NCBI RefSeq assembly: GCF_001440345.1
Contig: NZ_LJYX01000015.1
Coordinates: 1-58,782, forward strand
Origin: Colwellia sp. TT2012
GTDB taxonomy: Bacteria; Pseudomonadota; Gammaproteobacteria; Enterobacterales; Alteromonadaceae
Direction: 5' to 3'
DNA length: 58,782 nt
Part shown: one piece after another, positions 16,641-25,072 of the stretch
How positions within the stretch are numbered: the stretch's first letter is position 1
How the letters are laid out: every line of letters starts with the position of its first letter
Translations under genes and position numbers: made by a program
The notes under the pieces: generated by a model
What the model saw: the letters and a program-made list of their open reading frames with translations, nothing else
Database searches by the model: none
What the model was told of the DNA's origin: nothing

Positions 16641-17450
16641 ATGAATGTTAGTCGCAGCGGCTATTATGCCTGGCTCAATCGGCCCGCTAAAATAATCAGT
16701 GAGTCAGAGTTGATGCTGTACCGACGTACTAAAGCCTTATTTAAAGAAAGCCGACAAAGTTTAGGCTCTAGGCAGTTAATGAAAAAACTGCGTAAAGAAG
16801 GCTTTGTGGTTGGCCGTGACAAAGTTATTCGTTTGATGGATAAACTTGGCTTACAAGTTAAACAGCGCATTGCGTATAAAGTAACAACGATGCGTAAGCA
16901 CAGCCATAGCGTTGCAGATAATATAGTCGACCAGCAGTTTAACCCAAAGCAAGCAAATCTAATTTGGGCTGGCGATGTGACGTATCTCAGAACGGGTCAA
17001 GGTTGGATGTACTTAGCGATTGTTATGGATTTATACTCTCGCCGCATTATCGGTTGGTCAATCCATAAGCGTATGACCGTTAATTTGGTGGAGAGAGCGA
17101 TGCAAATGGCGCTGAACCTTAGAACACCGACTAAAGGGTTGATATTTCACAGTGACCGAGGCTCTCAATATACTAGCCATCGCTTTCAGCAACAGTTAAA
17201 AAACAACAATATTACCGCGTCAATGAGTGGTCGTGGTGCTTGTTTAGATAATGCAGTTGTTGAACGCTTCTTTGGTAGTTTGAAAAACGAATGGCTGTTA
17301 AATATTTATCATTTAACACGCTGTGGTATGAAGGAAGATGTTGAAGCTTATATCCGATATTACAATCAGATCAGGCTTCATACATCAAACAATGATTGCT
17401 CTCCCATTGAGTTTGAGCAGTCCACAATAAATGTGTCTTATGCCGCTTGA
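16641..17450 (+). CDS. IS3-family transposase OrfB (DDE integrase core)
   Basis: 269 residues from the ATG. HTH_21-type region first, then the rve core with the DDE triad: WAGDVTYL, HSDRGSQYTS and AVVERFFGSLKNE. Normally expressed as an OrfAB fusion through the frameshift upstream; the open frame extends back to overlap OrfA. No damage is visible. Confidence 0.92.
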   Translation: MNVSRSGYYAWLNRPAKIISESELMLYRRTKALFKESRQSLGSRQLMKKLRKEGFVVGRDKVIRLMDKLGLQVKQRIAYKVTTMRKHSHSVADNIVDQQFNPKQANLIWAGDVTYLRTGQGWMYLAIVMDLYSRRIIGWSIHKRMTVNLVERAMQMALNLRTPTKGLIFHSDRGSQYTSHRFQQQLKNNNITASMSGRGACLDNAVVERFFGSLKNEWLLNIYHLTRCGMKEDVEAYIRYYNQIRLHTSNNDCSPIEFEQSTINVSYAA

Positions 17451-18494
17451 CCAGAACAATCTAATAGATCTGGTAAATAAGAATTTTCAGAAATAGTTTC
17501 TAATTTAGAAGCATTTAAGTCATTAATAATACTTGTGATTAATTGAGCTTTATCAAAATTCCCCTTTAGTTCATTATAACGGCTCACATATTGTGAATAG
17601 CCCAAGAAATTATTTAAGGTTTTTTCTTGCTGAACTGCAATGTGATACTTTCGTTGATAAAGGTAATACTCTTTGTGTTCAATTAAGCGTTTTATTTTAT
17701 TTAGTTCGAAAAAGAAGTTATCCCTTTTATCTTTTGTAAGCCCATTTATGATCTCTTTATCCCATTCTATTTGATTGTTCCAATCTAATAGATGTCTATA
17801 TTCTAATTGATACTTTTTCTCGTTGAAAGTTAAACTATCAAAGTTATTTTTTAAGCTAAGTAATTTTTTTTCTTTGCTTTTATCTTTAATAATATCTTTG
17901 ATTTCTTTTTCTAACAATTTAACCTTAGCCACTTTTTCTTTCATTTGAACTGTATCGCCAAAAAGTACAGATAAGGCTTCTGCTCTCTGTTTTTCTGTCT
18001 TCATTTTCAAGAAATGAGCAGTATCTTCCTGCTCAACATAATGAAATAAAGTAAAATCCCGCTCTAAATTATCACTACCTATTAGTTTATTTAATTCTTG
18101 TTGAGTAATAATTTTACTTTCGCTATCCGTAGTCAAGCTAAGATCCCATAGCTTTTTAAAGTTACTTATTTTAGTGGCACCCTGTGGCTTATCCTTTTTT
18201 AAGCTTCTTTTTATTTGTAAAGTCTCATGCGAATTTTTGAGCACTATTTCTACAAAACAATCTCTTCTGTTTTTATGTGCAACAACAACATCTGATGGTA
18301 TCTGTTGGTTTTCAACTATAGCGAGTCGCCTTATATCTCCTGTTAAAGCTAATTCTATAGCATCATATATCGTTGTCTTTCCATGACCATTTGGGCCATC
18401 AAAAACTATGAGTTCGTTGCAATTAAAATTGATAACAAATTCATCACCAAACAGTTTAAAGTTTCTAAAGGTTAACTTTTCAAGTTTAAATAAA

Positions 18495-19193
18495 TTACTC
18501 ATGATTTAACCACTCACCAAGAATCAATGTATTCATGGATTCTTGGGTTAACTCTCTGCTACAGATAAGATCTAATAAATGAATATCTTGTCCATCTAAG
18601 GCATCCATCACAAAACTTTCAATGTTATCAAGTTGGTTCGATTGAGGGATATAATGTACAAAGGGCAATTTGGTTATAATTCTTATTAATAGAGGGAAAT
18701 AGCTACCTTCTTCAATTGTACCGGATTTAAACTTCTCAAAAGTTTGACCAGAATCAGCACTCATAAGCAGATTAAGATGTTCATTACAAAAATCTCCTGA
18801 CAAGACTTCATTTAAAGACATCAGTTCATCTGAAGAATAACTGATTACATTTTTTTTAAAATGATATGGATTTTCTTCAAACTTTAACAGTGAGTGATCT
18901 GACACACTACCTACCAGTGAGCATAAGATCATAGTACAATTTTTTGTTAAACTTTCATCCGCAAATGAACTTTTTTCAAGATTGTCCAACATGGTTTCAG
19001 CATCACATACTAATAAACGCTCTACTAATTCATCGCTTAATTGATCACTAGTAACCAGTAAGAAATACTCTTGATTTTTATTACACTCTTTTGGGATTGC
19101 TACATATGAAGTATAAATCTCCAACCCGCATTCAAATTCGATAACTCTAAAATTATTTGCATTACATATGTCTTTTATCAAATTAAGCATCAT
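18495..19193 (-). CDS. ABC three-component system middle component (putative)
   Basis: 232 residues, no catalytic motif seen. A segment EENPYHFKKNVISYSSDEL (about residues 101-119) resembles the conserved core of ABC-3C middle components, which bridge effector and ATPase; this assignment rests on that segment and on position. It overlaps the effector gene upstream (ATG within its last codons) and the ATPase gene downstream, so the three are translationally coupled. Confidence 0.65.
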   Translation of the reverse strand: MMLNLIKDICNANNFRVIEFECGLEIYTSYVAIPKECNKNQEYFLLVTSDQLSDELVERLLVCDAETMLDNLEKSSFADESLTKNCTMILCSLVGSVSDHSLLKFEENPYHFKKNVISYSSDELMSLNEVLSGDFCNEHLNLLMSADSGQTFEKFKSGTIEEGSYFPLLIRIITKLPFVHYIPQSNQLDNIESFVMDALDGQDIHLLDLICSRELTQESMNTLILGEWLNHE

Positions 19194-20664
19194 TTAACTC
19201 TAAAGTAGCTTGTTGAATATTTATTAGGCGTATTCTTCTTGATATTTGTGAAATTTTTTCTTTATCCTCAACAGATTCATCTTCATAATAATTATCTAGA
19301 TTTACATCACTAACTTTATTGTGTACATCTAAAAAATCATTTATTTGAAGTGTCGTCCTATCATCACCGGTGACCAAGGCATTCACTTCAAAAAGTGTCA
19401 TAATTGCATTACTATTTTGCATAATACCTATGACAACTTGTTTTTTAGTGTTGTTCCCAATTGTTGTAGGCAAATAGCTTTTTGCTCCAACCCTATAGGT
19501 AAGTTGACTATGTTGCGTTACATGGCTTAATTTTGTTTTGCATAGTTGAGTGAATATCAAGAATAAATAATTTCTTAAGTTATCTAAATTTGTTGTAAAA
19601 GCTTGGTCAATTACACTATTAGTATCGAAAGAAATTTGTGGATTTAATTTCTTAAAGTAATCCCATAATTCTATTGCTGATAACTGTAATAGAACCTCCA
19701 TTACGGTGTTTAAGTTAGAATCACCTTCATAATAAGCTTTAGCTTCAGCACCAGAACATAATTCATCATCGTCCAAAAACTCTTCAAAAGATCTAACAAA
19801 ATGCAATTTGAATTGACCAGCAAGGAAGGCTTCATCACCATCTCTTAAATTTTCATTTTCAACAATGTTCAAAATATCAGAGAAAGCAATGGGAGTTAAC
19901 TGCCCTGTATTCAAGTTTTGATGCTTCTCAATTATGTTTCGATCTAATTTCCCCAGTAAACAACAGAAAATTTTGTCTGTTCCAATATCACTAACTGGAA
20001 TTTTCCTAAATTCTAGTAATTCGTCTATTTTAGCTTTTACTTTCAGATCGATTTGATCTAATTGACACGCAGGTTCAGTTCCATAGTTATATAGATATAT
20101 TCGCTTATAAACAGGGTTTGGAGGATTTAAATTACATATTTGATTAGCTCTAGCAACAACACTAGCAACATCAATCATTCGTGGATCGGATAGTCTTGCC
20201 TGTCTTATTATTTTGACTTTTTTATTAACATTGACGTTATTGGTAAATGCTTTACTTACATTACAATTACCCGGGTTTGCTATATCATCAACAATGATTT
20301 TATTAATAATGCCTTTTAATTTTAGATGAAAACTATCATTACCATTCCATCGTAATGGTCGCCAAGTATGTAAATAACCTGTAACTGTCGAATATTGTGG
20401 CGAATCCAATTGCAATAACATAGCTAAAAGTGCATCTTCATATATACTAAATGCCGTCTGATTTATTGCTTTAACTTGATGAAAAGACTCAAACCCATTT
20501 GGTCCTTTAATGTCGAAATCTTCATGGTTTTCTAGTACGAGTTCATAATCATTTAAGCTATTATTACTTCTCAACTTTTCAACAATGAGCTTAAGTGAAT
20601 GATATAAAGCGATTTTCCCTTGGTAATTAAAGCCACTCCAAGTAGCTGATGCATCATGAGACAT
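19183..20664 (-). CDS. DUF4297-like nuclease, effector of an ABC three-component system (putative)
   Basis: 493 residues. N-terminus ATWSGFNYQGKIALY is typical of DUF4297/Cap4-like effectors. A PD-(D/E)xK-type active site is visible: E45/E48, D51 (ENHEDFDI) and the Q63-V-K65 of FHQVKA. The C-terminal 350 residues would be the ABC-3C-specific module. Expected role: DNA cleavage released by the ATPase/middle-component pair during phage infection. The ATG overlaps the stop of the NERD gene (TAATG). Nuclease fold inferred from motifs only. Confidence 0.7.
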   Translation of the reverse strand: MSHDASATWSGFNYQGKIALYHSLKLIVEKLRSNNSLNDYELVLENHEDFDIKGPNGFESFHQVKAINQTAFSIYEDALLAMLLQLDSPQYSTVTGYLHTWRPLRWNGNDSFHLKLKGIINKIIVDDIANPGNCNVSKAFTNNVNVNKKVKIIRQARLSDPRMIDVASVVARANQICNLNPPNPVYKRIYLYNYGTEPACQLDQIDLKVKAKIDELLEFRKIPVSDIGTDKIFCCLLGKLDRNIIEKHQNLNTGQLTPIAFSDILNIVENENLRDGDEAFLAGQFKLHFVRSFEEFLDDDELCSGAEAKAYYEGDSNLNTVMEVLLQLSAIELWDYFKKLNPQISFDTNSVIDQAFTTNLDNLRNYLFLIFTQLCKTKLSHVTQHSQLTYRVGAKSYLPTTIGNNTKKQVVIGIMQNSNAIMTLFEVNALVTGDDRTTLQINDFLDVHNKVSDVNLDNYYEDESVEDKEKISQISRRIRLINIQQATLELNDA

Positions 20665-21446
20665 TAATACGCCTTATTATTAATTATATATTTGCACTTT
20701 GGAAATGCACTACATCCCCAAAATTCATTACCTGCGTTTTTACCTTTAGTGGACTTACGTATTACCATGTAAGAGCCGCACTTCACGCAGGACTTAGTGT
20801 TTAATTTTTCTTTTACTATTTCTTTAACATGCTTAATGTGTTGATGATTTGTTTTAAAACTTCGTTCTAATCGTCCACTTTCAATCTGTTCAATAATGTT
20901 TGTTACTTCATTACCATTAAAAATGACGTCAGTTTTACTTTTAATATATTTAATACCACCTCGTGCAAACCTAACGTTATCAGGCATTTTTGTTTTAAAT
21001 GTACTATCACCAATAAAGATAATGACTGAAAATATAGAATCACTCTTTGTTTTCAAACAAGCTTCTAACGTTTTGACATGCTTATAATTTTGATGAAGTG
21101 GATTTTGAAATTTTGATTTGTGCTTGAAGATTTGTTGCGTCCATTGATTTTGATTAGTACTACCAAAGATCCAACCTTTCATGTTTTTGGTTTCAATGAC
21201 AAAGATACCGTATTTGGACACTAGGATGTGATCTATCTGGGTGGTTCCATCATCAGTTGGCAGTGTTACGTTTTTAATGAGGTGATAATCATTTTTGTCT
21301 AAAAAAAACTTAATGAGCAAGTTAACTTGCCATTCACCAAGTACGCCTTTGAACCATGCGGATTTTATGATAACAGCAAATATGAAGATCGGTATTAAAT
21401 ACCAAGCGGCACTGAATATCATGTTGAGGTAAATATCTAAATTCAT
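20664..21446 (-). CDS. membrane-anchored NERD nuclease-like protein with C4 zinc finger
   Basis: 260 residues. One N-terminal membrane helix (about 10-28), then a NERD domain with the nuclease-superfamily residues G37-E38, D72 (QIDHILVS) and E85-T-K87. A topoisomerase-type zinc ribbon closes the protein (C220, C223, C245, C251). Likely a DNA-binding or -cleaving protein held at the inner membrane. It lies 15 bp after the NYN gene and overlaps the effector gene, which places it inside the defence operon. Confidence 0.85.
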   Translation of the reverse strand: MNLDIYLNMIFSAAWYLIPIFIFAVIIKSAWFKGVLGEWQVNLLIKFFLDKNDYHLIKNVTLPTDDGTTQIDHILVSKYGIFVIETKNMKGWIFGSTNQNQWTQQIFKHKSKFQNPLHQNYKHVKTLEACLKTKSDSIFSVIIFIGDSTFKTKMPDNVRFARGGIKYIKSKTDVIFNGNEVTNIIEQIESGRLERSFKTNHQHIKHVKEIVKEKLNTKSCVKCGSYMVIRKSTKGKNAGNEFWGCSAFPKCKYIINNKAY

Positions 21447-21461
21447 GCTGACATCCTGTCT

Positions 21462-22190
21462 TTAACTGGCGATAGCTTGTCTTGCTCTTTTTTTATCCCT
21501 AATCCAAGTAACTGAGCCATTGGTTTGCTTCATTTCAAATAAATCTATCGCTGCAAATAAATCACTGAGCTTTTTGAAACCATAATTCCTTTGATCAAAC
21601 GAGGCATGATTAGATATATGTTTACCAATGGGCCCTAAATTAGCCCAACCATCATCATCTTCAGAAGCTTCAACCGCTTGGCGAAGCATATTCATAAGCT
21701 TGGTATCACTTTTAATGCTTGGTTTAGGTCTCGGTTTATTTATTGTTTTTTCTTCTGTGGCGATATCGTCAAGATAAAGAAATTTGGAGCAACTGTTCAC
21801 AAATGCCATTGGCGCTTTACGTTCACCAAAACCGATAACAAACTTGCCATCAGCTAATGCTCTGGTCACAAGCGGTGTAAAGTCACAATCAGAGGACACT
21901 AAACAAATAGTATCTACATCTTTGGTATAGAGAATATCCATAGCATCAATAACAAGTGCAATGTCAGTGGCATTCTTCCCTTTGGTTAAATCAAACTGCT
22001 GGATCGGTTGGATCGCATATTCGTGAAGAACATCTTCCCAAGGTTTGATACAAGGGCTTTTCCAATTGCCGTAGGCTCTTCGTATATTCACAACACCATA
22101 ACGAGCAAGCTCAGAAAGTATGATATCTATTTTTGCCGCGGGTGCATTATCCGCATCAATAAATAATGCGATTTTTTCCTTGTCTTTCAT
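21462..22190 (-). CDS. NYN-domain (LabA/DUF88) ribonuclease-like protein with OST-HTH/LOTUS domain
   Basis: 242 residues from MKDKEKIALFIDADN; I prefer this start to one 17 codons upstream because AAGGAT sits 7 bases before it. NYN/PIN-type acidic residues are D12, N73/D76 (GKNATDIALVIDAMD) and D101/D103 (SSDCDFTPL). After a linker, residues 155-235 (LRQAVEASEDDDGWANLGPIGKHI...YGFKKLSDL) form an OST-HTH/LOTUS RNA-binding domain. First gene of the leftward operon. Could be an RNase effector or a regulator. Confidence 0.85.
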   Translation of the reverse strand: MKDKEKIALFIDADNAPAAKIDIILSELARYGVVNIRRAYGNWKSPCIKPWEDVLHEYAIQPIQQFDLTKGKNATDIALVIDAMDILYTKDVDTICLVSSDCDFTPLVTRALADGKFVIGFGERKAPMAFVNSCSKFLYLDDIATEEKTINKPRPKPSIKSDTKLMNMLRQAVEASEDDDGWANLGPIGKHISNHASFDQRNYGFKKLSDLFAAIDLFEMKQTNGSVTWIRDKKRARQAIAS

Positions 22191-22375
22191 ATAACTATCC
22201 TTGAATAACCTGTAGTTACTATAAAGATAATTATCTGACATTAAAAGACTGTTTTGGTGAAACTTTGATTAATATCATAAAAAATGGGTAGACGTTAATA
22301 ATAAACCTAAGACGAACTAACAGAAGCTCGATATATTAGTTTTTATCTCTGTGTCTCTAATCGGTATTTGGACTA

Positions 22376-22660
22376 TAGATTGCAGCTTCTGCTCTACCAA
22401 CTAATACCTATCGATTACCCTTACTTCATTCAAAACAAAAAACCGCAACTCGTTAAAGTTGCGGTTTATTAAAATGTGGCGGTGAGATTGATGTTTGAAC
22501 TCTATGTCGTAGGTGCTGCACTACAAACCCTTTGCTACTTTTAAACATTGTAAAAGCAAAAAACCCGTTAACCTTTCGATTAACGGGTTTTTCTAAATGT
22601 GGCAGTGAGATTGAAATTTGAACTCTATGTCGTAGGTGCTGCGCTACAAACCCTTGTTTT
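22376..22660 (-). other. decayed tRNA fragments and duplicated terminators
   Basis: Minus-strand fragments: a D-arm-like piece at about 22385-22405 (AGTTGGTAGAGC), and two degenerate tRNA-Ser 3' halves at 22477-22530 and 22600-22655 that keep the T-arm (TTGAACTCT on the plus strand) and CCGCCA-like end but lack the anticodon arm. Hairpins at 22438-22470 and 22559-22593 are terminator copies. Apparently a collapsed tRNA cluster downstream of the living gene. Confidence 0.6.
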
Positions 22661-22674
22661 TTTTAACGTTAGAA

Positions 22675-22711
22675 AGCAAAAAACCGCAACTCGTTAAAGT
22701 TGCGGTTTCTT
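22675..22711 (-). terminator. rho-independent terminator of tRNA-Ser
   Basis: On the minus strand the stem AACCGCAACT/AGTTGCGGTT with loop TTAACG is followed by TTTTTTGC, just after the tRNA 3' end. Confidence 0.85.
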
Positions 22712-22723
22712 AGAATGTGGCGG
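22692..22723. repeat. 32-bp direct repeat at tRNA-Ser 3' end (candidate att)
   Basis: Exact copy of 14732-14763. Includes the last six tRNA bases and half of the terminator. Confidence 0.6.
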
Positions 22724-22808
22724 TGAGATAGAGATTTGAACTCTAGGAGGGCTACAAACCCTCGCCGGTTTTCAAGACCGGTGCTTTCGACCACTCAGCC
22801 ATCTCACC
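22718..22808 (-). tRNA. tRNA-Ser (anticodon UGA)
   Basis: 91 nt with encoded CCA. Acceptor stem GGTGAGA/TCTCACC, anticodon loop CTTGAAA (anticodon TGA) on stem CCGGT/ACCGG, long class II variable arm CGAGGGTTTGTAGCCCTC, T-arm with GTTCAAATC. All expected tRNA-Ser features are present. Confidence 0.95.
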
Positions 22809-22854
22809 ACGTTACTTAAAAGGAAAGGTTTTGCTATTCCTCGAAAGTGGGCGC

Positions 22855-22883
22855 ATTCTAAATACTGGCACCTTCTTTGTAAA
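22855..22883 (-). promoter_or_regulatory. sigma-70 promoter of tRNA-Ser
   Basis: TTTACA (-35, 22878-22883), 17-bp spacer, TAGAAT (-10, 22855-22860), then a GC-rich discriminator GCGCCC typical of stringently controlled stable-RNA promoters. I see nothing else in 22884-23260 beyond A/T-rich spacer for tamA. Confidence 0.8.
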
Positions 22884-23260
22884 GCGTTAAATGCGAAAAG
22901 TGTTAAATAAAGTAATAAAAACTGTTTGTTAGGCTTTTTAACAATCAAGTTGATTTAAAAAACAGCAAAGCTATGCTGGTTTTACTTACAAAAAAAATTA
23001 TTATTTACTTAAAGGATGAAAGTGGGTAACAAAACGAGATGAGTTGCATAACAGGATAAATCACCGGCTAGTCCTTTTAATGCTAACCCTATAAAACATA
23101 ACTAATAAAGTTTTATAGTAAGCATTTTTCTTATACATCTATAGTCGCTTTTATATTTGTATTCATGCGATAATAGCTAAAAACACCGTTTAATTCATCG
23201 TTTTATCCTAGGTCGCGACGTTAGCATTATGATACCCACTGATTATTGGCTTAGCGTATA

Positions 23261-25072
23261 GTGTTTTATTTTAGGGCATTAGCCAGCGGCTTTTTTATAC
23301 TTATCTTAAGTCACTCTGTTTACGCCAGTAATTTAGTGGTCACACTCAATGGTCAACTGCCAAAAATTGTCCTCAATAATATACGGGCTCATTTAGGTAA
23401 ATTACCTGAGAGTGACTTAGAGCGCTCTGCTTTTATTTATAGCGCCAAAGATAACACCCGCGAAGCACTACAAGCACTAGGCTATTATCAAGCAGAGATT
23501 ATTAGCCAAGTAATTGACAACAATACTATTGCTGAAAAAACGAGTGCAAAGCCATGGCGGCTTAACCTTAACATAACGCTAAACACTGCTACCTTAATAG
23601 ATAAAGTAATTATTAGCCTTGATGGTGAAGCGAGTCAAGACCCCGCCTTCCAAGCATTACTTATTAATCATGGGATTAAACCAGGTGAAAACCTTCATCA
23701 TGGCAAGTATGAAAAGTTAAAAGCAGATTTGCTTGCTTTAGCTTTACAGCGTGGTTATTTCAATGGTGAATTAACTGAAAGTAAAATAGTGATCAAAAAT
23801 CAATATCATTACGCTGATATTACTTTGCGCTATACTAGTGGCCCTCGTTACCGGTTTGGCGACGTTACCTTTAATGATTTTGATCTAGAGCCTGAATTGT
23901 TATCCAATTTAATCCCCTTTCAGAAAAATCAATATTATAGTACCACCGCTTTTCATCAACTACAGCATCAACTGGAAGCTACTCAGTACTTTGGCAGCAT
24001 CATCGCAGTGCCCGCAGATAAAATTGAGGATAATATTAATCACCAATTTTATCTGCCCATTAATGTTGCTCTAACGCCCGCTAAAAGTCATCAAATCGAT
24101 TTGGGCATTGGTTATGCCACCGATACAGAATTTCGTCTTTCTGCGGCTTGGCGTACGCCTTTAATTAATAAATATGGACACTTTCAAGAAACTAAGTTTG
24201 AATATTCTGAAATAAATCCAACAGGTAAATTCATTTATAGTATTCCTTTAAACCACCTAAGCCGAGATTTACTGCAATTTCAAATTAACATTGAAAATGT
24301 GGACTATGCAGAGCAAAAAACAAAATTCTATTCAACTCAAATTGGTCGGCTGGTCAGTAACAATAAATGGCAAAGGCAAATTTATACTCGTTATCATAAA
24401 GAGGTCTGGCAATACGAACTTGATGAGCAAGTACCGAATATTGATTGGTCCGAGTTAGATGCAGCAAGTTATCTTATTCCCGGTATTACTTGGTCAAAAA
24501 CAAAACGCTCAGGCCCGCCATTAGATCCCAGTGAAGGTTTTCGCCAAACCTATAATATAGAAGGGGCGCATTTAAAAGCAGGTTCGGACAATAGTTTCTT
24601 TAGAATTCATGGCCGTTGGAATTATATTACCACATTGAAAACTAATCACCGCCTGGTTACCCGCGCCGAATTTGGCGCCATTTATGTTGATAGAGATGCA
24701 GAATTAGCGCCATCATTACGTTTTTATGCCGGTGGCGATCAAAGTATTAGGGGCTTTGCCTATCAATCTATTGGTGCAACGATTCCCTCATCATCGGATC
24801 CTGAGAAAGGCGAGCCTATCGTTGTCGGCGGTACTCGCCTCTTAGTAGCAAGCATAGAATATCAATATTACCTGAACGATAAATGGCGTATTGCCCTATT
24901 TTCTGACGGTGGCAGCGCCGCCAATAAAGGTGAATTTAAACCCGTGTATTCTTTTGGCACAGGTTTACACTATATCTCCCCTGTGGGCGCGGTAAAATTT
25001 GATTTCGCCTATGGCATTGATGGTGATGATAGCAACTGGCGTATTCATATCAACTTAGGCGCTGAACTGTGA
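23261..25072 (+). CDS. tamA: TamA, Omp85-family outer-membrane assembly protein
   Basis: 603 residues from a GTG start. Signal peptide (FILILSHSVYA|S), three POTRA domains (about 25-265) and a C-terminal Omp85 barrel with the conserved RFYAGGDQSIRGFAYQSIG. TamA with inner-membrane TamB forms the TAM complex for outer-membrane protein insertion and phospholipid transport. The stop overlaps the tamB GTG (GTGA), a coupled pair as in other proteobacteria. Confidence 0.93.
   Translation: MFYFRALASGFFILILSHSVYASNLVVTLNGQLPKIVLNNIRAHLGKLPESDLERSAFIYSAKDNTREALQALGYYQAEIISQVIDNNTIAEKTSAKPWRLNLNITLNTATLIDKVIISLDGEASQDPAFQALLINHGIKPGENLHHGKYEKLKADLLALALQRGYFNGELTESKIVIKNQYHYADITLRYTSGPRYRFGDVTFNDFDLEPELLSNLIPFQKNQYYSTTAFHQLQHQLEATQYFGSIIAVPADKIEDNINHQFYLPINVALTPAKSHQIDLGIGYATDTEFRLSAAWRTPLINKYGHFQETKFEYSEINPTGKFIYSIPLNHLSRDLLQFQINIENVDYAEQKTKFYSTQIGRLVSNNKWQRQIYTRYHKEVWQYELDEQVPNIDWSELDAASYLIPGITWSKTKRSGPPLDPSEGFRQTYNIEGAHLKAGSDNSFFRIHGRWNYITTLKTNHRLVTRAEFGAIYVDRDAELAPSLRFYAGGDQSIRGFAYQSIGATIPSSSDPEKGEPIVVGGTRLLVASIEYQYYLNDKWRIALFSDGGSAANKGEFKPVYSFGTGLHYISPVGAVKFDFAYGIDGDDSNWRIHINLGAEL

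Larger units (their letters stand above)
16227..17458 (+). mobile_element. IS3-family insertion sequence, complete
   Basis: 1232 bp. Ends TGATCTGGTTTAATGGCAT (left) and the complement of TGTTCTGGTCAAGCGGCAT (right) match at about 19 of 26 positions. Target duplication is ATC on both sides. OrfA and OrfB are intact with the usual -1 frameshift arrangement, so it is potentially active. It disrupts the ABC ATPase gene. Confidence 0.92.
14901..18502 (-). pseudogene. SMC/Rad50-like ABC ATPase of an ABC three-component system, split by an IS3 element
   Basis: Two halves separated by the IS at 16227-17458. The N-terminal half has Walker A (GPNGHGKT, residues 36-43) and long coiled coil. The C-terminal half has the ABC signature (NTMSSGQIAA), Walker B (CLLIDDPVQTMDE) and the H-loop (LSTHEDH). 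Removing the IS and one 3-bp duplicate gives an uninterrupted 788-residue frame with a CLFC motif (residues 402-405) at the coiled-coil tip, like a zinc hook. The start overlaps the upstream middle-component gene by 8 bp. As it stands the gene is broken. Confidence 0.85.

Noticed and set aside
14700..22900. Complete integrative element at tRNA-Ser
   Set aside because: No integrase, excisionase or relaxase gene is visible; only the IS3 transposase is present, so I report the repeat as a candidate att only.
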